Assembly: GCA_019633425.1 (NCBI GenBank)
Contig: WSUB01000046.1
Span: forward strand, 185,883 to 249,882
From: Tulasnella sp. 424
Lineage: Eukaryota; Basidiomycota; Agaricomycetes; Cantharellales; Tulasnellaceae
DNA: 64,000 bases
Direction: 5' to 3'
Below the pieces are notes generated by a model. That model saw only the letters and a list, made by a program, of their open reading frames with translations, ran no database searches and was not told where the DNA came from. Positions 34,510 through 44,358 of this stretch are shown one piece after another (the first letter of the stretch is position 1; each line of letters opens with the position of its first letter). The position numbers and the translations under genes are program-made.

Positions 34510-34840
34510 AAAGGAAATAACCTGCATCGTGCGTTTTGTATGTTGAACTTATTCAAGCCTGACATTTTATGTACCACTTTCAACATGTCCTAATCGGTAT
34601 TCTCTTGTCCCCAAATCATCACCGTCGTGCGACCGAGCCAGAACTAGGAAAGAAGAAGCCAGAGACTATATAGTAGGTAAGCGTCACGGAAGCGTGGGGC
34701 ACGTTATTCTTCCCCCTTCCGAGTTATTTTGGTTAGTGACCTGGGTAGCGATGGGTGTTCTTGATGATTTTGGATCTTGCGGGGTGAAGTGTTCGGAAAC
34801 TGCCAATTGGTGGGATTGGAATGCTGACTCCGGGAGCACT
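34510..34840. terminator. Convergent 3' region
   Basis: About 330 bases separate the stop of the plus-strand C2H2 gene from the stop of the minus-strand RBR gene. The region should contain both polyadenylation sites. No gene or repeat is visible. Confidence 0.4.
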
Positions 34841-37800
34841 TTAGTTAATATCTGGGGGGATGTCGAACAACCCGTGGTCCGCACGCCCGTAATGGTCCTG
34901 GAGGGCGGCATCAATCTCTGGTTTTCTCTGGCTCTGAATTATCATGTCTCCATCGACGTAACAGAAGTGCCTGTAAGATGAAACAATCAGACGGAGTTGC
35001 ATCTATCAATTTGAGGCTCTGGGACAGCTCACGTATTGCAGTTGGGCACGGAGCACTATGTCACCAAGTGAAGATAATCAGCTCCCTGTACAAGGCACGT
35101 CCGCGACAGCATTACCGTCATATGATTGCAGCCTTCAAAGCGCTCTATTGGAGTTTGGCAACCCTATTTGTTTCAAAGAAAGTAGCCCGATTACAAAACA
35201 TCGTTCGTTGAAGAGGTCGCAGGAAACATACTGGACAGCGCCTCCATCGTTGGGACTGCATCAATCTCGCTAGTTCCAACATACCATCACAAGAGTGATC
35301 TTCCGGCCGTTTCGTTTCGACAGGCTGTAAGCAGGCCTTGCACCATATGTAGTCGCAGTTCGGTCGTGGGCAAGCTATGAGGGGTGCAGTCATAAAATCT
35401 TCCCGATCGATTCGGACCTCTACCCCGCAACTTAAAATACCAAGCCACCATCAGGAATTAGCTCTGAGGCATGAAAAGCTTGTATGCACACACTTTTGGC
35501 AAACAACAACGACTGCGTGTTTGGCTAGTTGCAGCTCTATCCACTGCTCGAAGAGCTCTTCAGACACTCCCGCCGACTCTATAACGTCTCGTGTTACAAC
35601 TGCAATAAATGAAACCCAGAAAAACATTAAACCCATAAAATATAAGTTGGAAATTAGCCCTCAAGTCCCACCTCCTGCCTCCGCCCCTGCTTTCAGCCTG
35701 CACTGCGGACATAAAATCGGGGATGTCTTTAAATCCTTCACTGTTAGCTCGATGTACTCCTTCATACAGTCGCGGCAGAAGAGGTGATCACACCCATCGA
35801 AAAGTGCGAGATCTTCCTCAGTATGGGTTTGGTAGCAAATATTGCACTCGAAAGTGAGTCGCTTTGGAGGTTGTGGCACACCGAATAGTTCCTTCTCATC
35901 GGGGAAGAAGCCTGGTGGCGGCGTAGGCACTGGTTCGGGGGGAGCCAGAGGTTTGCTGCTATGGCTATCCCTGCGGCTTTTCCTCTTGTTCGAAGCCGCG
36001 GCCTGGTCTGGTATAATGAGAGGAGGTAATGCTTTGTGGTCCCGTAAACGGGACCGGCCGCGGACCGTAGGCTCCTGAACCATCGTTGGGCTTTGGGCTG
36101 TGCTGAGGTCGGACTGTCGGCGGGACGACCTGCGCGAGTTCCGTTCGGGAGTAGGAGTAACTGAGGGCGCTGTGATTGTGGGGACGAGGGTGGAGCTAGG
36201 GACTGTCGAAGGACCAGCTTCAGGTTGAGACACGGATCCTCGACGGCGGGGACTGGACGGTCGAGGAGTAGTATCTCTGTCCCGTTCTCGGTGCTCCCTA
36301 CGACTACTGCTAGTAGTGGTTGTGTTCTGTCGACGGGATGAACGAGGAGTATCTTCGCGATCCGTGTGTCGACGGCTGCCTCTCGTGTCCTCGCTGCGCC
36401 GATTCGATGTTTCCTCTCCGCGCCGATTCGATGTTTCCTCCCCGCGCCGATATGTGTCCTCCTCCCGCCGACGTGATGTGTCCTCCTCCCGTCGACGTGA
36501 TGTGTCCTCCTCCCGCCGACGTGATGTATCCTCACGTCGATGTGATGTGCTTCTGCTGTCCACGTATCTCGAGACTGATGCTGACGGAGGTGGACTTCCG
36601 AACAAGGAATTGACGAAACCGAAGATTCCACCCGCCTCTCTCTCTCGTTCCCGTTCTCGCCGAGCATTTGACAAGCTCCTTGCTCTTCGTCTAGCCCTGT
36701 ATCGCTCATCCTCCAACTCTGAAATGACCTTGTCCCGCTCCTTCTCCACTTTTTTAGCGGTCTTTTTGGTCTTCTTTAACTCCTCCCGCAAGGCCGCAAG
36801 CTCCTGTTCGAGGTGGGTAATCCGGGATTCCGCCACGGCGTCTTTTAGCTTCAGCTCATTCGACTTGCTGCGAAGGTCCACGAGGTCTGATTTAAGGGAG
36901 AAGATGGTGGTGCTGGCGTCGTCGATTTCGGTTTCCAGGTCCGCTTGGGTCGGGGTTTCGGCGGCGAAGAGGATGTGCGCGGAGTATTGCATGAGAAGTT
37001 GGAGTTGCCAATCTTCGCCCATGTCCTTCGCGAGAGAAGCGTCCACAGACAGTAGTCGACTGAGGTATCCTGCTGCAGCGGTTGGGTTGATGAAGAATGA
37101 AAATGCTGTGCCATTGGTGTTTCGCTCTGGACGAGGGTGAGAGTCGAAAATAACCAACACGGTTGGTGGACCTGGAGGGGGCAGTCGGGTCAGGATGGCG
37201 AAGAGTGCAAGGATCTCTGGTGGCTTGGTGATGACGGCCCCAACAGACTGCTGGCGCTCCGATGCCAGTGTTTGCAGTCGCCTATACAGCTGCGTTTAGT
37301 CGCAGAGACACCGGATGGCGACAGGACACTGACCTGAACAACTTGGTGAAACTAGCAAAATCTGGCTTCCCTATTGCCGGTTCCGTGCTCTCGAGACGCA
37401 GTGAGTGGGAGAACATTGGAACCTTGTAGATCTCGTCGACTTCAAGGTGAGCAGGAGACTTCCAGTGCTGACAGATTTGAACAATGTTCTGAGAAAAGGA
37501 GGTGGATCAGCACTTAGCAACAAGGTTGTTAACTAAATCGCCCACTTGCCTCTACGATCTGCCTGGTCATCATTCGCCGTAGTAAATCAACGCCTGTGGT
37601 GCCATCACGCTCAAGCTCCAGAGTGATCCGGACGGCATTGCAGCTTGCGAGACCACAAGCTGAGATGCCGTTGCGGGCGTATTGGGAGGTTCCCTCGTAG
37701 GACTTGGTGATAGCGCTCCCAGCCAACACGAGGTCGAGGTCCCTTCTTATTCTCCTATCTGTTTGGGCCACGTTCTGCGGATGATCCGGATCTGCTTGAG

Positions 37801-37960
37801 GCGTCTGCTCGCCATCGGTGTTCATGTGGGAAGAGGCTGTTGCTGTTGCGTGGGTGGTTGTTGTGGTGGTGGGAGTCGGTGACTGCAATGCTCGAGGCGG
37901 AGGAGGACCATGGCTGCCCCCATTCAGCGAGAGGGACTGCAACGTTTTGGCGGCCTCCAT
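34841..37960 (-). CDS. RBR E3 ubiquitin ligase with N-terminal cysteine-protease-like region
   Basis: Exons 37550-37960, 37334-37488, 35672-37281, 35494-35599, 35232-35430, 35116-35163, 35033-35055 and 34841-34970 give 893 aa. The C-terminal third is RING-between-RING. RING1 is at ~668-716 ('CNICYQTH', 'CDHLFCRDCM', 'CPQC'). The IBR is at ~759-808 ('CQNCG', 'CPRPNCDYIWCKAC'). RING2 is at ~826-854 ('CPGCQTPIERFEGCNHMTC') with presumed catalytic Cys839. The middle holds a coiled coil (~290-380) and an Arg/Glu/Ser repeat. The N-terminal region has 'NGISACGLASCNAVR' (Cys102) and 'VIFDSHPRP' (Asp235/His237), a Cys...DxH layout like viral-tegument-like deubiquitinases (inference). Intron 1 has a GC donor; one exon is only 23 nt. 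The ATG at 37960 was chosen as the first before conserved sequence; an in-frame ATG also lies at 38047. Confidence 0.85.
36394..36545 (-). repeat. In-frame 24-nt minisatellite in RBR linker
   Basis: Tandem units of about 24 nt encode variants of an 8-residue Arg/Glu/Asp/Thr/Ser repeat ('RREEDTSR', then 'RRGEETSN'). Six or seven units are visible, and the central ones are nearly identical. Confidence 0.8.
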
Positions 37961-38302
37961 GCCTCGTTTCCTTTGCAAGTTGCAATCCTGACTGGCACGG
38001 AACTTACCGCTAAATGAGTTCCCGCGGTTCGTTGTTCTCTCGAGCACGGGAGCTCTTGCGTACGCTCGCGAGTTGTATGTAAGCGGTTTTTTGGATTTTC
38101 TCTTCCACTTGCTCTTTCCTGACCCCCCAGAAGACTACTTTTGCCAGGAAATCCCGTTGTATCGTACTCAGTGACCGCAGCCGAGCTCTGTGCAAATTGC
38201 TCAATCATCACCGTTACCTCCGCGGTCTGAACGCCCCGGAAGGTAAAGTACATAAATCATTTCACCAAGCTTACAAACTAATAACGGTTTGTCAAAGGCA
38301 AT
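37961..38302. promoter_or_regulatory. Divergent promoter, RBR and F-box gene 1
   Basis: About 340 bases between two divergent genes. The stretch around 38020 ('gagttcccgcggttcgttgt') recurs upstream of F-box genes 2 and 3. The TATA-like element of genes 2 and 3 reads 'cataaat' here (about 38251), so the leading T is lost. Confidence 0.5.
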
Positions 38303-39646
38303 ATGGAAAGCGCTAGTCATCTCACAAGTATACTCACCCTCCCTCCCGAAATCCTCGTCCTCGTCTTTCGTCACTTGGTCACCTCAAATGGTCAAGCATT
38401 GGGTCGACGTTATAACGACCTCATCCGAACCACCCGCTCCACGTCATACCTTCGTCAGGTTGCTCTGACCACTCCAAGCCTTTGGACTCGCATCGAAATC
38501 ACCGACAAACCCGCTTCTTTCGAATTGGCCAAAGTCTGCCTCAACCGGTCGGGCTCCCAAAAGCTTGACATTGCCATCCGCGTTGCCCGCCGGGTCGGAA
38601 CCAAGCTGCCTGGCGTTATTGCGTTGTTGAAACACGTGGCTGGTCGTATACGGGAACTACGGCTTGCGATGGGCCTCACGCAGGAGGTTCATTGGGAGCA
38701 ACTCCACGATGTATTGGGTACATTCGAATTCCCGGCACTGGAATGCCTAGAGGTCGATCTCTGGGACCTGGGCGACCTGGCCTCGCAAGCCCGCTCTATC
38801 CCGCTCCCAACCAGCGCGATAGGACTTCGCTCTGTGGCCCTGGTCAAACTCCGACCTATTCTACCAGCACCCCCAGTCAGACACCTTAAAAACCTCTCTC
38901 TGTCTTCGGCATCGGTTGTGGGATGGCCGCTCAGGAATCTGTGGGATCTCCTTGCCCAGATTGATTGTTTGGAAACCTTGGAGCTCATAGGAGAAGGAGA
39001 GACGGATTATGTCCGAACGACGTCCCTGCCAATACATCGAAATCAGCGGATGGCAGCAACACCCAGGCTCCGAAGCCTCACCTTAAGCAGGTTTGACAGT
39101 AATCTGTTGGCCAATCTGCTCCTCCGCATCGAAGCCCCCGAGCTGAAGGAAGTGACCCTGGTCCTCCTTGGGTTTAAGGACACTTGGGGTGCGCGGTACC
39201 CATGGATCGACAGTACAGTAATCCGCACATTCCCATCGGTATCCACGCTGGACGTCTCTTTTTTAACACGTGTCAGCCCGGTCGTCACGGCTCCACTTCC
39301 GAAATTCATTCATGACGTCTTCCCCAACATCCAACTTCTTTTTCTTTCACAGTACACGGGCGCCATCCTCTTACCACTCTGGACGGATATATGGGACGTT
39401 GCAAACTCCCCTCCCCAAGCATCTTGCTGGCCTTCCCTTCGTCGACTTACTATCTTGGGTTCGAATGAATCTTGCGAGTGGTCGTGCGTTGAGAGGCTGC
39501 AAGTATGTCGTCTCTTTCTGGCTGTGAGAGCAAGGAGGTCCCTGCCAGCATTGGAAGCTGTCTCCCTTAATCTCTGCTCCGACGCAAGCAAGGAGCCCAA
39601 TTTCGAAACCTGGATGGGGGATATACGCGCATTACTGGAAGACTGA
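38303..39646 (+). CDS. F-box protein, tandem copy 1
   Basis: Single-exon gene of 447 aa. F-box at residues ~13-60: 'LTLPPEILVLVFRHLVTSNG', then 'TSYLRQVALTTPSLWTRIEI'. The rest contains leucine-rich segments such as 'LRELRLAMGL', 'LECLEVDLWD', 'LRSLTLSRFD' and 'LPALEAVSLNLCSD', suggesting an LRR-like substrate-binding solenoid. It is closely similar to the two following genes and more distantly to the gene at 21983-23437. Expected role: substrate receptor of an SCF ligase. The start is the first ATG of the frame. Confidence 0.9.
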   Translation: MESASHLTSILTLPPEILVLVFRHLVTSNGQALGRRYNDLIRTTRSTSYLRQVALTTPSLWTRIEITDKPASFELAKVCLNRSGSQKLDIAIRVARRVGTKLPGVIALLKHVAGRIRELRLAMGLTQEVHWEQLHDVLGTFEFPALECLEVDLWDLGDLASQARSIPLPTSAIGLRSVALVKLRPILPAPPVRHLKNLSLSSASVVGWPLRNLWDLLAQIDCLETLELIGEGETDYVRTTSLPIHRNQRMAATPRLRSLTLSRFDSNLLANLLLRIEAPELKEVTLVLLGFKDTWGARYPWIDSTVIRTFPSVSTLDVSFLTRVSPVVTAPLPKFIHDVFPNIQLLFLSQYTGAILLPLWTDIWDVANSPPQASCWPSLRRLTILGSNESCEWSCVERLQVCRLFLAVRARRSLPALEAVSLNLCSDASKEPNFETWMGDIRALLED

Positions 39647-40563
39647 TAATCAGTCCCCTGTAAATGCTGCTCGAGTGGGTTAGAATACGCCAGCCGAATT
39701 TCGAGAATTTTGTCCTTACCAACTCATACGCTTTGTAGAACGTGGTATCGACTCCTCGATGTTGCCTTTCCACGCTTCAATCCAGACTCAACTGTCTAAT
39801 CCTTCGCTCTCCCTCTCCTAAAGGGAGGCCCGAAGGACTGAGCGCAATCAAGCAAGTAGTGCGATCGACTCCTCCACGGAGACGCGCCCCTAGAACCTGT
39901 TCTTCGTAATGGAATGATCATTTCTCGATTGTAGCTAACACTGCTTTACACGTTTTTCTCTCTCCGACGCTGTTATGTAATATAGTTCGTCATTCCTTGT
40001 CAACGTCGAATCCCCTTTGGACAAGCTGCTGCTCTCTCAGATTTGAACCGCCACAAAGATCATCTCTAGCAGCGATGAGGGATAACTCCCACATAGCGGT
40101 ACCTCCAGTTGGTTGGAACTCGAGACCTGGATCGAAATGGGAACCCATATACACAGGTGAGATCCAGAGGAACGGCATGAGAAAGTCGAAAGGGATTCGC
40201 AGAGCACTATCTAACGCATGGGAAGGAGGCAGAGCAAGGGGACTAGCTGCAAGGTTTTGCAATTGGTTGCCCTCGTTTCATGGCGGGGGACTTGGCGATA
40301 ATGAGTTCCCGCGGTTCGTTGTTCTTTGTGTGCGTTCGCAAGTTGTAATGTATGACTCTTGCATTTGCTCTTTCGAATTCCTGATCCAGAAGACTACTTT
40401 CGTCAGATAATCACGTCGTATCGTACCCAGTGGACGCAGCTGAGCTCTGTGTAAATTCCTCTATCATCACGGTTACCCCCACGTCTGAACGCCACCGGAA
40501 GGTAGAGTATATAAATCATTTTACCAAGTTTAAAAACTAACGACGGTTTATGTCTAAGGCAAT
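39647..40563. other. Spacer of F-box tandem unit, between copies 1 and 2
   Basis: About 920 bases without a separate gene. Most of it recurs in the next spacer (42085-43020), for example 'aatggaatgatcatttctcg' and the 'gagttcccgcggttcgttgt' block. It ends with the promoter of copy 2. Confidence 0.6.
40508..40516 (+). promoter_or_regulatory. TATA-like element of F-box copy 2
   Basis: 'TATATAAAT' lies about 50 bases before the ATG at 40564. The corresponding site of copy 3 reads 'atataaat' at about 42971. Confidence 0.5.
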
Positions 40564-42084
40564 ATGGAAAGCGCTAGTCATCCCACAAGTATACTCACCC
40601 TCCCTCCCGAAATCCTCGTCCTCGTCCTTCGTCACTTGGTCACCTCAAATGGTCAAGCATTGGGTCGACGTTATGACGACCTCATCCGACTCACCGTCTC
40701 TACGTCATACGTTCGCCAGGTTGCTCTGACCACACCATGCCTTTGGACTCACATCGACATCACCGACGACCCCGCTTCCTTCGAATTGGCCAAAGTCTGC
40801 CTCGACCGATCGGGCTCCCACAAGCTTGACATCGCCATCCGCGTTGCCCGCCGGGTCGGAACCAAGCTGCCTGGCGTTATTGCGTTGTTGAAACACGTGG
40901 CTGGTCGTATACGGGAACTACGGCTTGCNNNNNNNNNNNNNNNNNNNNNNNNNNNNNNNNNNNNNNNNNNNNNNNNNNNNNNNNNNNNNNNNNNNNNNNN
41001 NNNNNNNNNNNNNNNNNNNNNNNNNNNNCGGGTCGGAACCAAGCTGCCTGGCGTTATTGCGTTGTTGAAACACGTGGCTGGTCGTATACGGGAACTACGG
41101 CTTGCAATGGGCCTCACGCAGGAGGTTCACTGGGAGCAACTCCACGATGTACTGCATACTTTGGAACTCCCAGCACTGGAATGCCTAGAGGTCGATCTCT
41201 GGGATGTGATTAATCTGGACTCACAGACCCGCCCTATCCCACTCCCAACTAGCGTTAGAGGACTCCAGTCTCTGGCCTTGGTCAAACTCCGACCGATTCT
41301 ACCAGCACCCCCAGTCAGACACCTTAAAAACCTATCTCTGTCTTCAGCGTCTTTGGAGAGATGGCCCCTCAGGAATCTGTGGGATCTCCTTGCCCAGATT
41401 GATTGTTTGGAAACCTTGGAGCTCATAGGAGTAGGAACGGCAGATTGTGTCCGAACGACGGCCCTGCCAATGAATCGAGATCAGCGGATGGCAGCAATAC
41501 CTAGGCTCCGAAGCCTCACCTTAAGCGGGTTTGACAGTAATCTGTTGGCCCATCTACTTCTTGGCATCGAGGCCCCCGAGCTGAAGGAAGTGACCCTGGT
41601 CATCCTTGGGTTTAAGGACACTTCGAGTGCGCGGTACCCATGGGTCGACAGTACAGTAATCCCCACATTCCTATCGGTATCCACCCTGGACGTCTCTTTC
41701 CCACCACGTGTCAACACGTTCGTCGGGGTTCCACTTCCGAAATTCATTCATGACGTCTTCCCAAATATCCAACACCTCCTCCTTTCACGTTATACGGTCG
41801 GCGTCCTCTTACCATTCTGGACGGACATATGTGCCGGTGCAAACTCCCCTCTCCAAGCATCTTGCTGGCCTTCCCTTCGTCGACTTACTATCGTGGGTTC
41901 GGATGAATCTTGCGAGTCGGCGTGCATGGAGAAGCTGGGAGTATGCCGTCGCTTTCTGGCTGTGAGAGCAAGGAGGTTCCTGCCGGCATTGGAAGCGGTC
42001 TCCCTTAATCTCTGCTCCGACGCAAGGAAGCACCCCAATTTCGAACCCTGGATGAGGGATGTACGCCAATTACTAGAATACTGA
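40564..42084 (+). CDS. F-box protein, tandem copy 2, interrupted by an artefactual gap
   Basis: As assembled this is a 506-residue frame with about 34 unknown residues. The 77 bases before the 100-N gap (40852-40928) are repeated right after it (41029-41105). Removing one copy plus the gap deletes 177 nt, keeps the frame and leaves 447 residues, exactly the length of copy 1. F-box 'LTLPPEILVLVLRHLVTSNG' and LRR-like segments match copies 1 and 3. The gene is therefore probably intact; the apparent internal duplication is an assembly product. Confidence 0.88.
   Translation: MESASHPTSILTLPPEILVLVLRHLVTSNGQALGRRYDDLIRLTVSTSYVRQVALTTPCLWTHIDITDDPASFELAKVCLDRSGSHKLDIAIRVARRVGTKLPGVIALLKHVAGRIRELRLXXXXXXXXXXXXXXXXXXXXXXXXXXXXXXXXXXRVGTKLPGVIALLKHVAGRIRELRLAMGLTQEVHWEQLHDVLHTLELPALECLEVDLWDVINLDSQTRPIPLPTSVRGLQSLALVKLRPILPAPPVRHLKNLSLSSASLERWPLRNLWDLLAQIDCLETLELIGVGTADCVRTTALPMNRDQRMAAIPRLRSLTLSGFDSNLLAHLLLGIEAPELKEVTLVILGFKDTSSARYPWVDSTVIPTFLSVSTLDVSFPPRVNTFVGVPLPKFIHDVFPNIQHLLLSRYTVGVLLPFWTDICAGANSPLQASCWPSLRRLTIVGSDESCESACMEKLGVCRRFLAVRARRFLPALEAVSLNLCSDARKHPNFEPWMRDVRQLLEY
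40852..41105. other. Assembly gap of 100 N with duplicated 77-bp flanks
   Basis: The N run covers 40929-41028. The flanking 77-bp sequences, both starting 'cgggtcggaaccaagctgcc', look identical. This is typical of two overlapping contigs placed side by side with a default gap. Confidence 0.95.
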
Positions 42085-43020
42085 TAATCAGTCCCCCGTG
42101 AATGCTTCTCGAGTGGGTTAAAAGATGCCAGCCAAATTTCGAGAATCTTGTCCTTACTAACCCATATACCTTGTAGGACGTTGTATCAACTCTCGATGTT
42201 GCCTCTCCTTTTCACGCTTCAATTCAGACCCAACGGTCCAATCCTCCGCTCTCCATCCCTTAAAGGGAGGCCCGACGGACTGAGCGCAATTAAGCAAGTA
42301 GTGCGCATCGACTCCTCGGCCGAGAAGCGCCCCCAGAACCTGTTTATCGTAATGGAATGATGATTTCTCGATTGTATCTAACACTGCTTTACACGTTTTT
42401 CTCTCTCCAACGCTGTTATGTTATATAGTTCGTCATTCCTTGTCAACGTCGGATCCTCTTTGGATAAGCTGCTGCTCTCAGACTTGAACCGCCACAAAGA
42501 TCATCTCTAGCAGCGATGAAGGATGATTCCCATCTAGAGGTACCTCCGGTTGGTAGGAACTCGAGACCTGGATCGAAATGGGAGCCCATATGCACAGGTG
42601 AGATTTGGAGAACCGCACGAGAAAGTCGAAAATGATTCGCAGAGCACTACCTAACGCCTGGGAACAAGACAGAGTGAGAGGGCTGCAGCGTTTTCCTGCA
42701 AGTTGCAAACCTGCCAGTCAGTGGCGCAGAACTTTGCCTGTAATGAGTTCCCGCGGTTCGTTGTTCCCACAAGACCAGGAGATTTTGTGTCCATCGACAA
42801 GTTCTGAGCAGTTTTTCTCTTCCAATACTTGCTCTTTCCTGACCTACCAGAAGAATTTTCCCCCTCAAAATCACGTTGTATCGTCCTCAGTAACCGCGAC
42901 GGAGCTCTGTGCGAATTGCTTAATCATCGCGGTTATCTCCCCAAGTCTGAACGGCTCTAGAAGGTGAAGAATATAAATAATTTCGCCAAGCTTACGCACT
43001 AACCGGTTGTCGAAGGTAGT
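42085..43020. other. Spacer of F-box tandem unit, between copies 2 and 3
   Basis: About 940 bases homologous to the previous spacer. Between about 42670 and 42730 it also resembles the 5' end of the RBR gene at 37930-38010 ('gagaggg.ctgca.cgtttt', 'tgcaagttgcaa'). No gene is present. Confidence 0.6.
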
Positions 43021-44358
43021 ATGGAAACCGCTAGTCATCCGGCAAATATATTCTCCCTCCCTCCCGAAATCCTCGTCCTCGTCCTTCGCTGCTTAGTCGC
43101 CTCAAATAATCAACCACTGGGTCGACGTTATGGCGACCTCATCCGACTCACCCTCTCCACGTCATACATTCGTCAAGTTGCTCTGACCGCTCCAAGCCTT
43201 TGGACCCACATTGAAATCACCGATGAACCCGCCTCCTTTGAACTGGCCAAAGCTTGCCTCGACCGATCGGGCTCCCACAAGCTTGATATCGCCATTCGCG
43301 TTGCCCGCCGGGTCGGAACCAAACTGCCTGGCGTTATTGCGTTGTTGAACTACGTGGCTAGTCGTATACGGGAACTCCGGCTTGCGATGGGCCTCACGCG
43401 GGAGGTTCATTGGGAGCAACTCCACAATGTTTTGGATACCTTCGAACTCCCAGCACTGGAATGCCTGGAGATCGATCTCTGGGATGCGGTTGATCTGGGC
43501 TCACAGGCCCGTTCTATCCCACTCCCAACCAGCGCTAGAGGACTCCAGTCTGTGGTCTTGGTCAAACTCCGACCGATTCTACCAGCACCCCCAGTCAGAC
43601 ACCTAAAAAACCTGTCTCTGTCTTCGGTGTCTTTGGAGAGATGGCCACTCGGGAATTTGTGGGATCTCCTTGCCCAGAGTGACTGTTTGGAAACCTTGGA
43701 GCTGAAGGGAGAAGGAACGACGGATTTTGTCCGAATGATGCCTCTGTCCATGGATCGAGATCAACGGACGGTAACGGCACCTAAGCTCCGAAGGCTCGCC
43801 TTAAGTAGGTTTGACAGTAATCTGTTGGCCTATCTACTCCTCGGCATCGAGGCCCCGGAACTGAAGGTAGTGACCCTGGTCATCCTTGGGTTTAAGGACA
43901 CTTGGAGTGTGCGGTACCCATGGATCGACACTACAGTAATCCGTCCATTCCCATCGGTATCGACCCTGGACGTCTCTTTCTTAGCCCATATCAGCCCGGT
44001 TGTCACGGCTCCACTCCCGAAATTCATTCACGACGTCTTCCCAAACATCCAACACCTTCTCCTTTCACGCTATACGGCCGGCGTCCTCTTACCATTCTGG
44101 ACGGATATATATGCCGGTGCAAACTCCCCCACCCAAGCATCTTGCTGGCCTTTCCTTCGTCGACTTACCCTCGTGGGTTCGGATCAGTCTTCCGAGTGGA
44201 TTGAGAAGCTGAAATTATGCCGTCTCTTTCTGGCTGAGAGAGCAAGGAAATCCCTGCCAGCCTTGGAAGCTGTCTCTCTTAATCTAAGCTCTGACGCGAA
44301 GAAGAACCCTCAAATCGAATCCTGGATGAGGGATATACGCCGATTACTGGATTACTGA
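43021..44358 (+). CDS. F-box protein, tandem copy 3
   Basis: Single-exon gene of 445 aa, with F-box 'FSLPPEILVLVLRCLVASNN' followed by 'TSYIRQVALTAPSLWTHIEI'. The LRR-like remainder matches copies 1 and 2 segment by segment ('LPALECLEIDLWD', 'LRRLALSRFD', 'LPALEAVSLNLSSD'), with scattered substitutions and a two-residue shortening near the C-terminus. The frame is intact. Expected role as in copies 1 and 2, with possibly divergent substrate specificity. Confidence 0.9.
   Translation: METASHPANIFSLPPEILVLVLRCLVASNNQPLGRRYGDLIRLTLSTSYIRQVALTAPSLWTHIEITDEPASFELAKACLDRSGSHKLDIAIRVARRVGTKLPGVIALLNYVASRIRELRLAMGLTREVHWEQLHNVLDTFELPALECLEIDLWDAVDLGSQARSIPLPTSARGLQSVVLVKLRPILPAPPVRHLKNLSLSSVSLERWPLGNLWDLLAQSDCLETLELKGEGTTDFVRMMPLSMDRDQRTVTAPKLRRLALSRFDSNLLAYLLLGIEAPELKVVTLVILGFKDTWSVRYPWIDTTVIRPFPSVSTLDVSFLAHISPVVTAPLPKFIHDVFPNIQHLLLSRYTAGVLLPFWTDIYAGANSPTQASCWPFLRRLTLVGSDQSSEWIEKLKLCRLFLAERARKSLPALEAVSLNLSSDAKKNPQIESWMRDIRRLLDY

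Noticed and set aside
35762..36709. Second long minus-strand frame overlapping the RBR gene
   Set aside because: Shifted frame of the same exon; composition is that of a shadow, and the real frame continues into RING1.
36316..37140. Long plus-strand frame opposite the RBR coiled coil
   Set aside because: Arg/Ser-rich mirror of the Glu/Arg/Ser repeats on the minus strand; no splice partners or family signal.
40564..42084. Internal duplication within F-box copy 2 as a real protein feature
   Set aside because: Explained by overlapping contigs around a default 100-N gap; collapse restores the length of copy 1.
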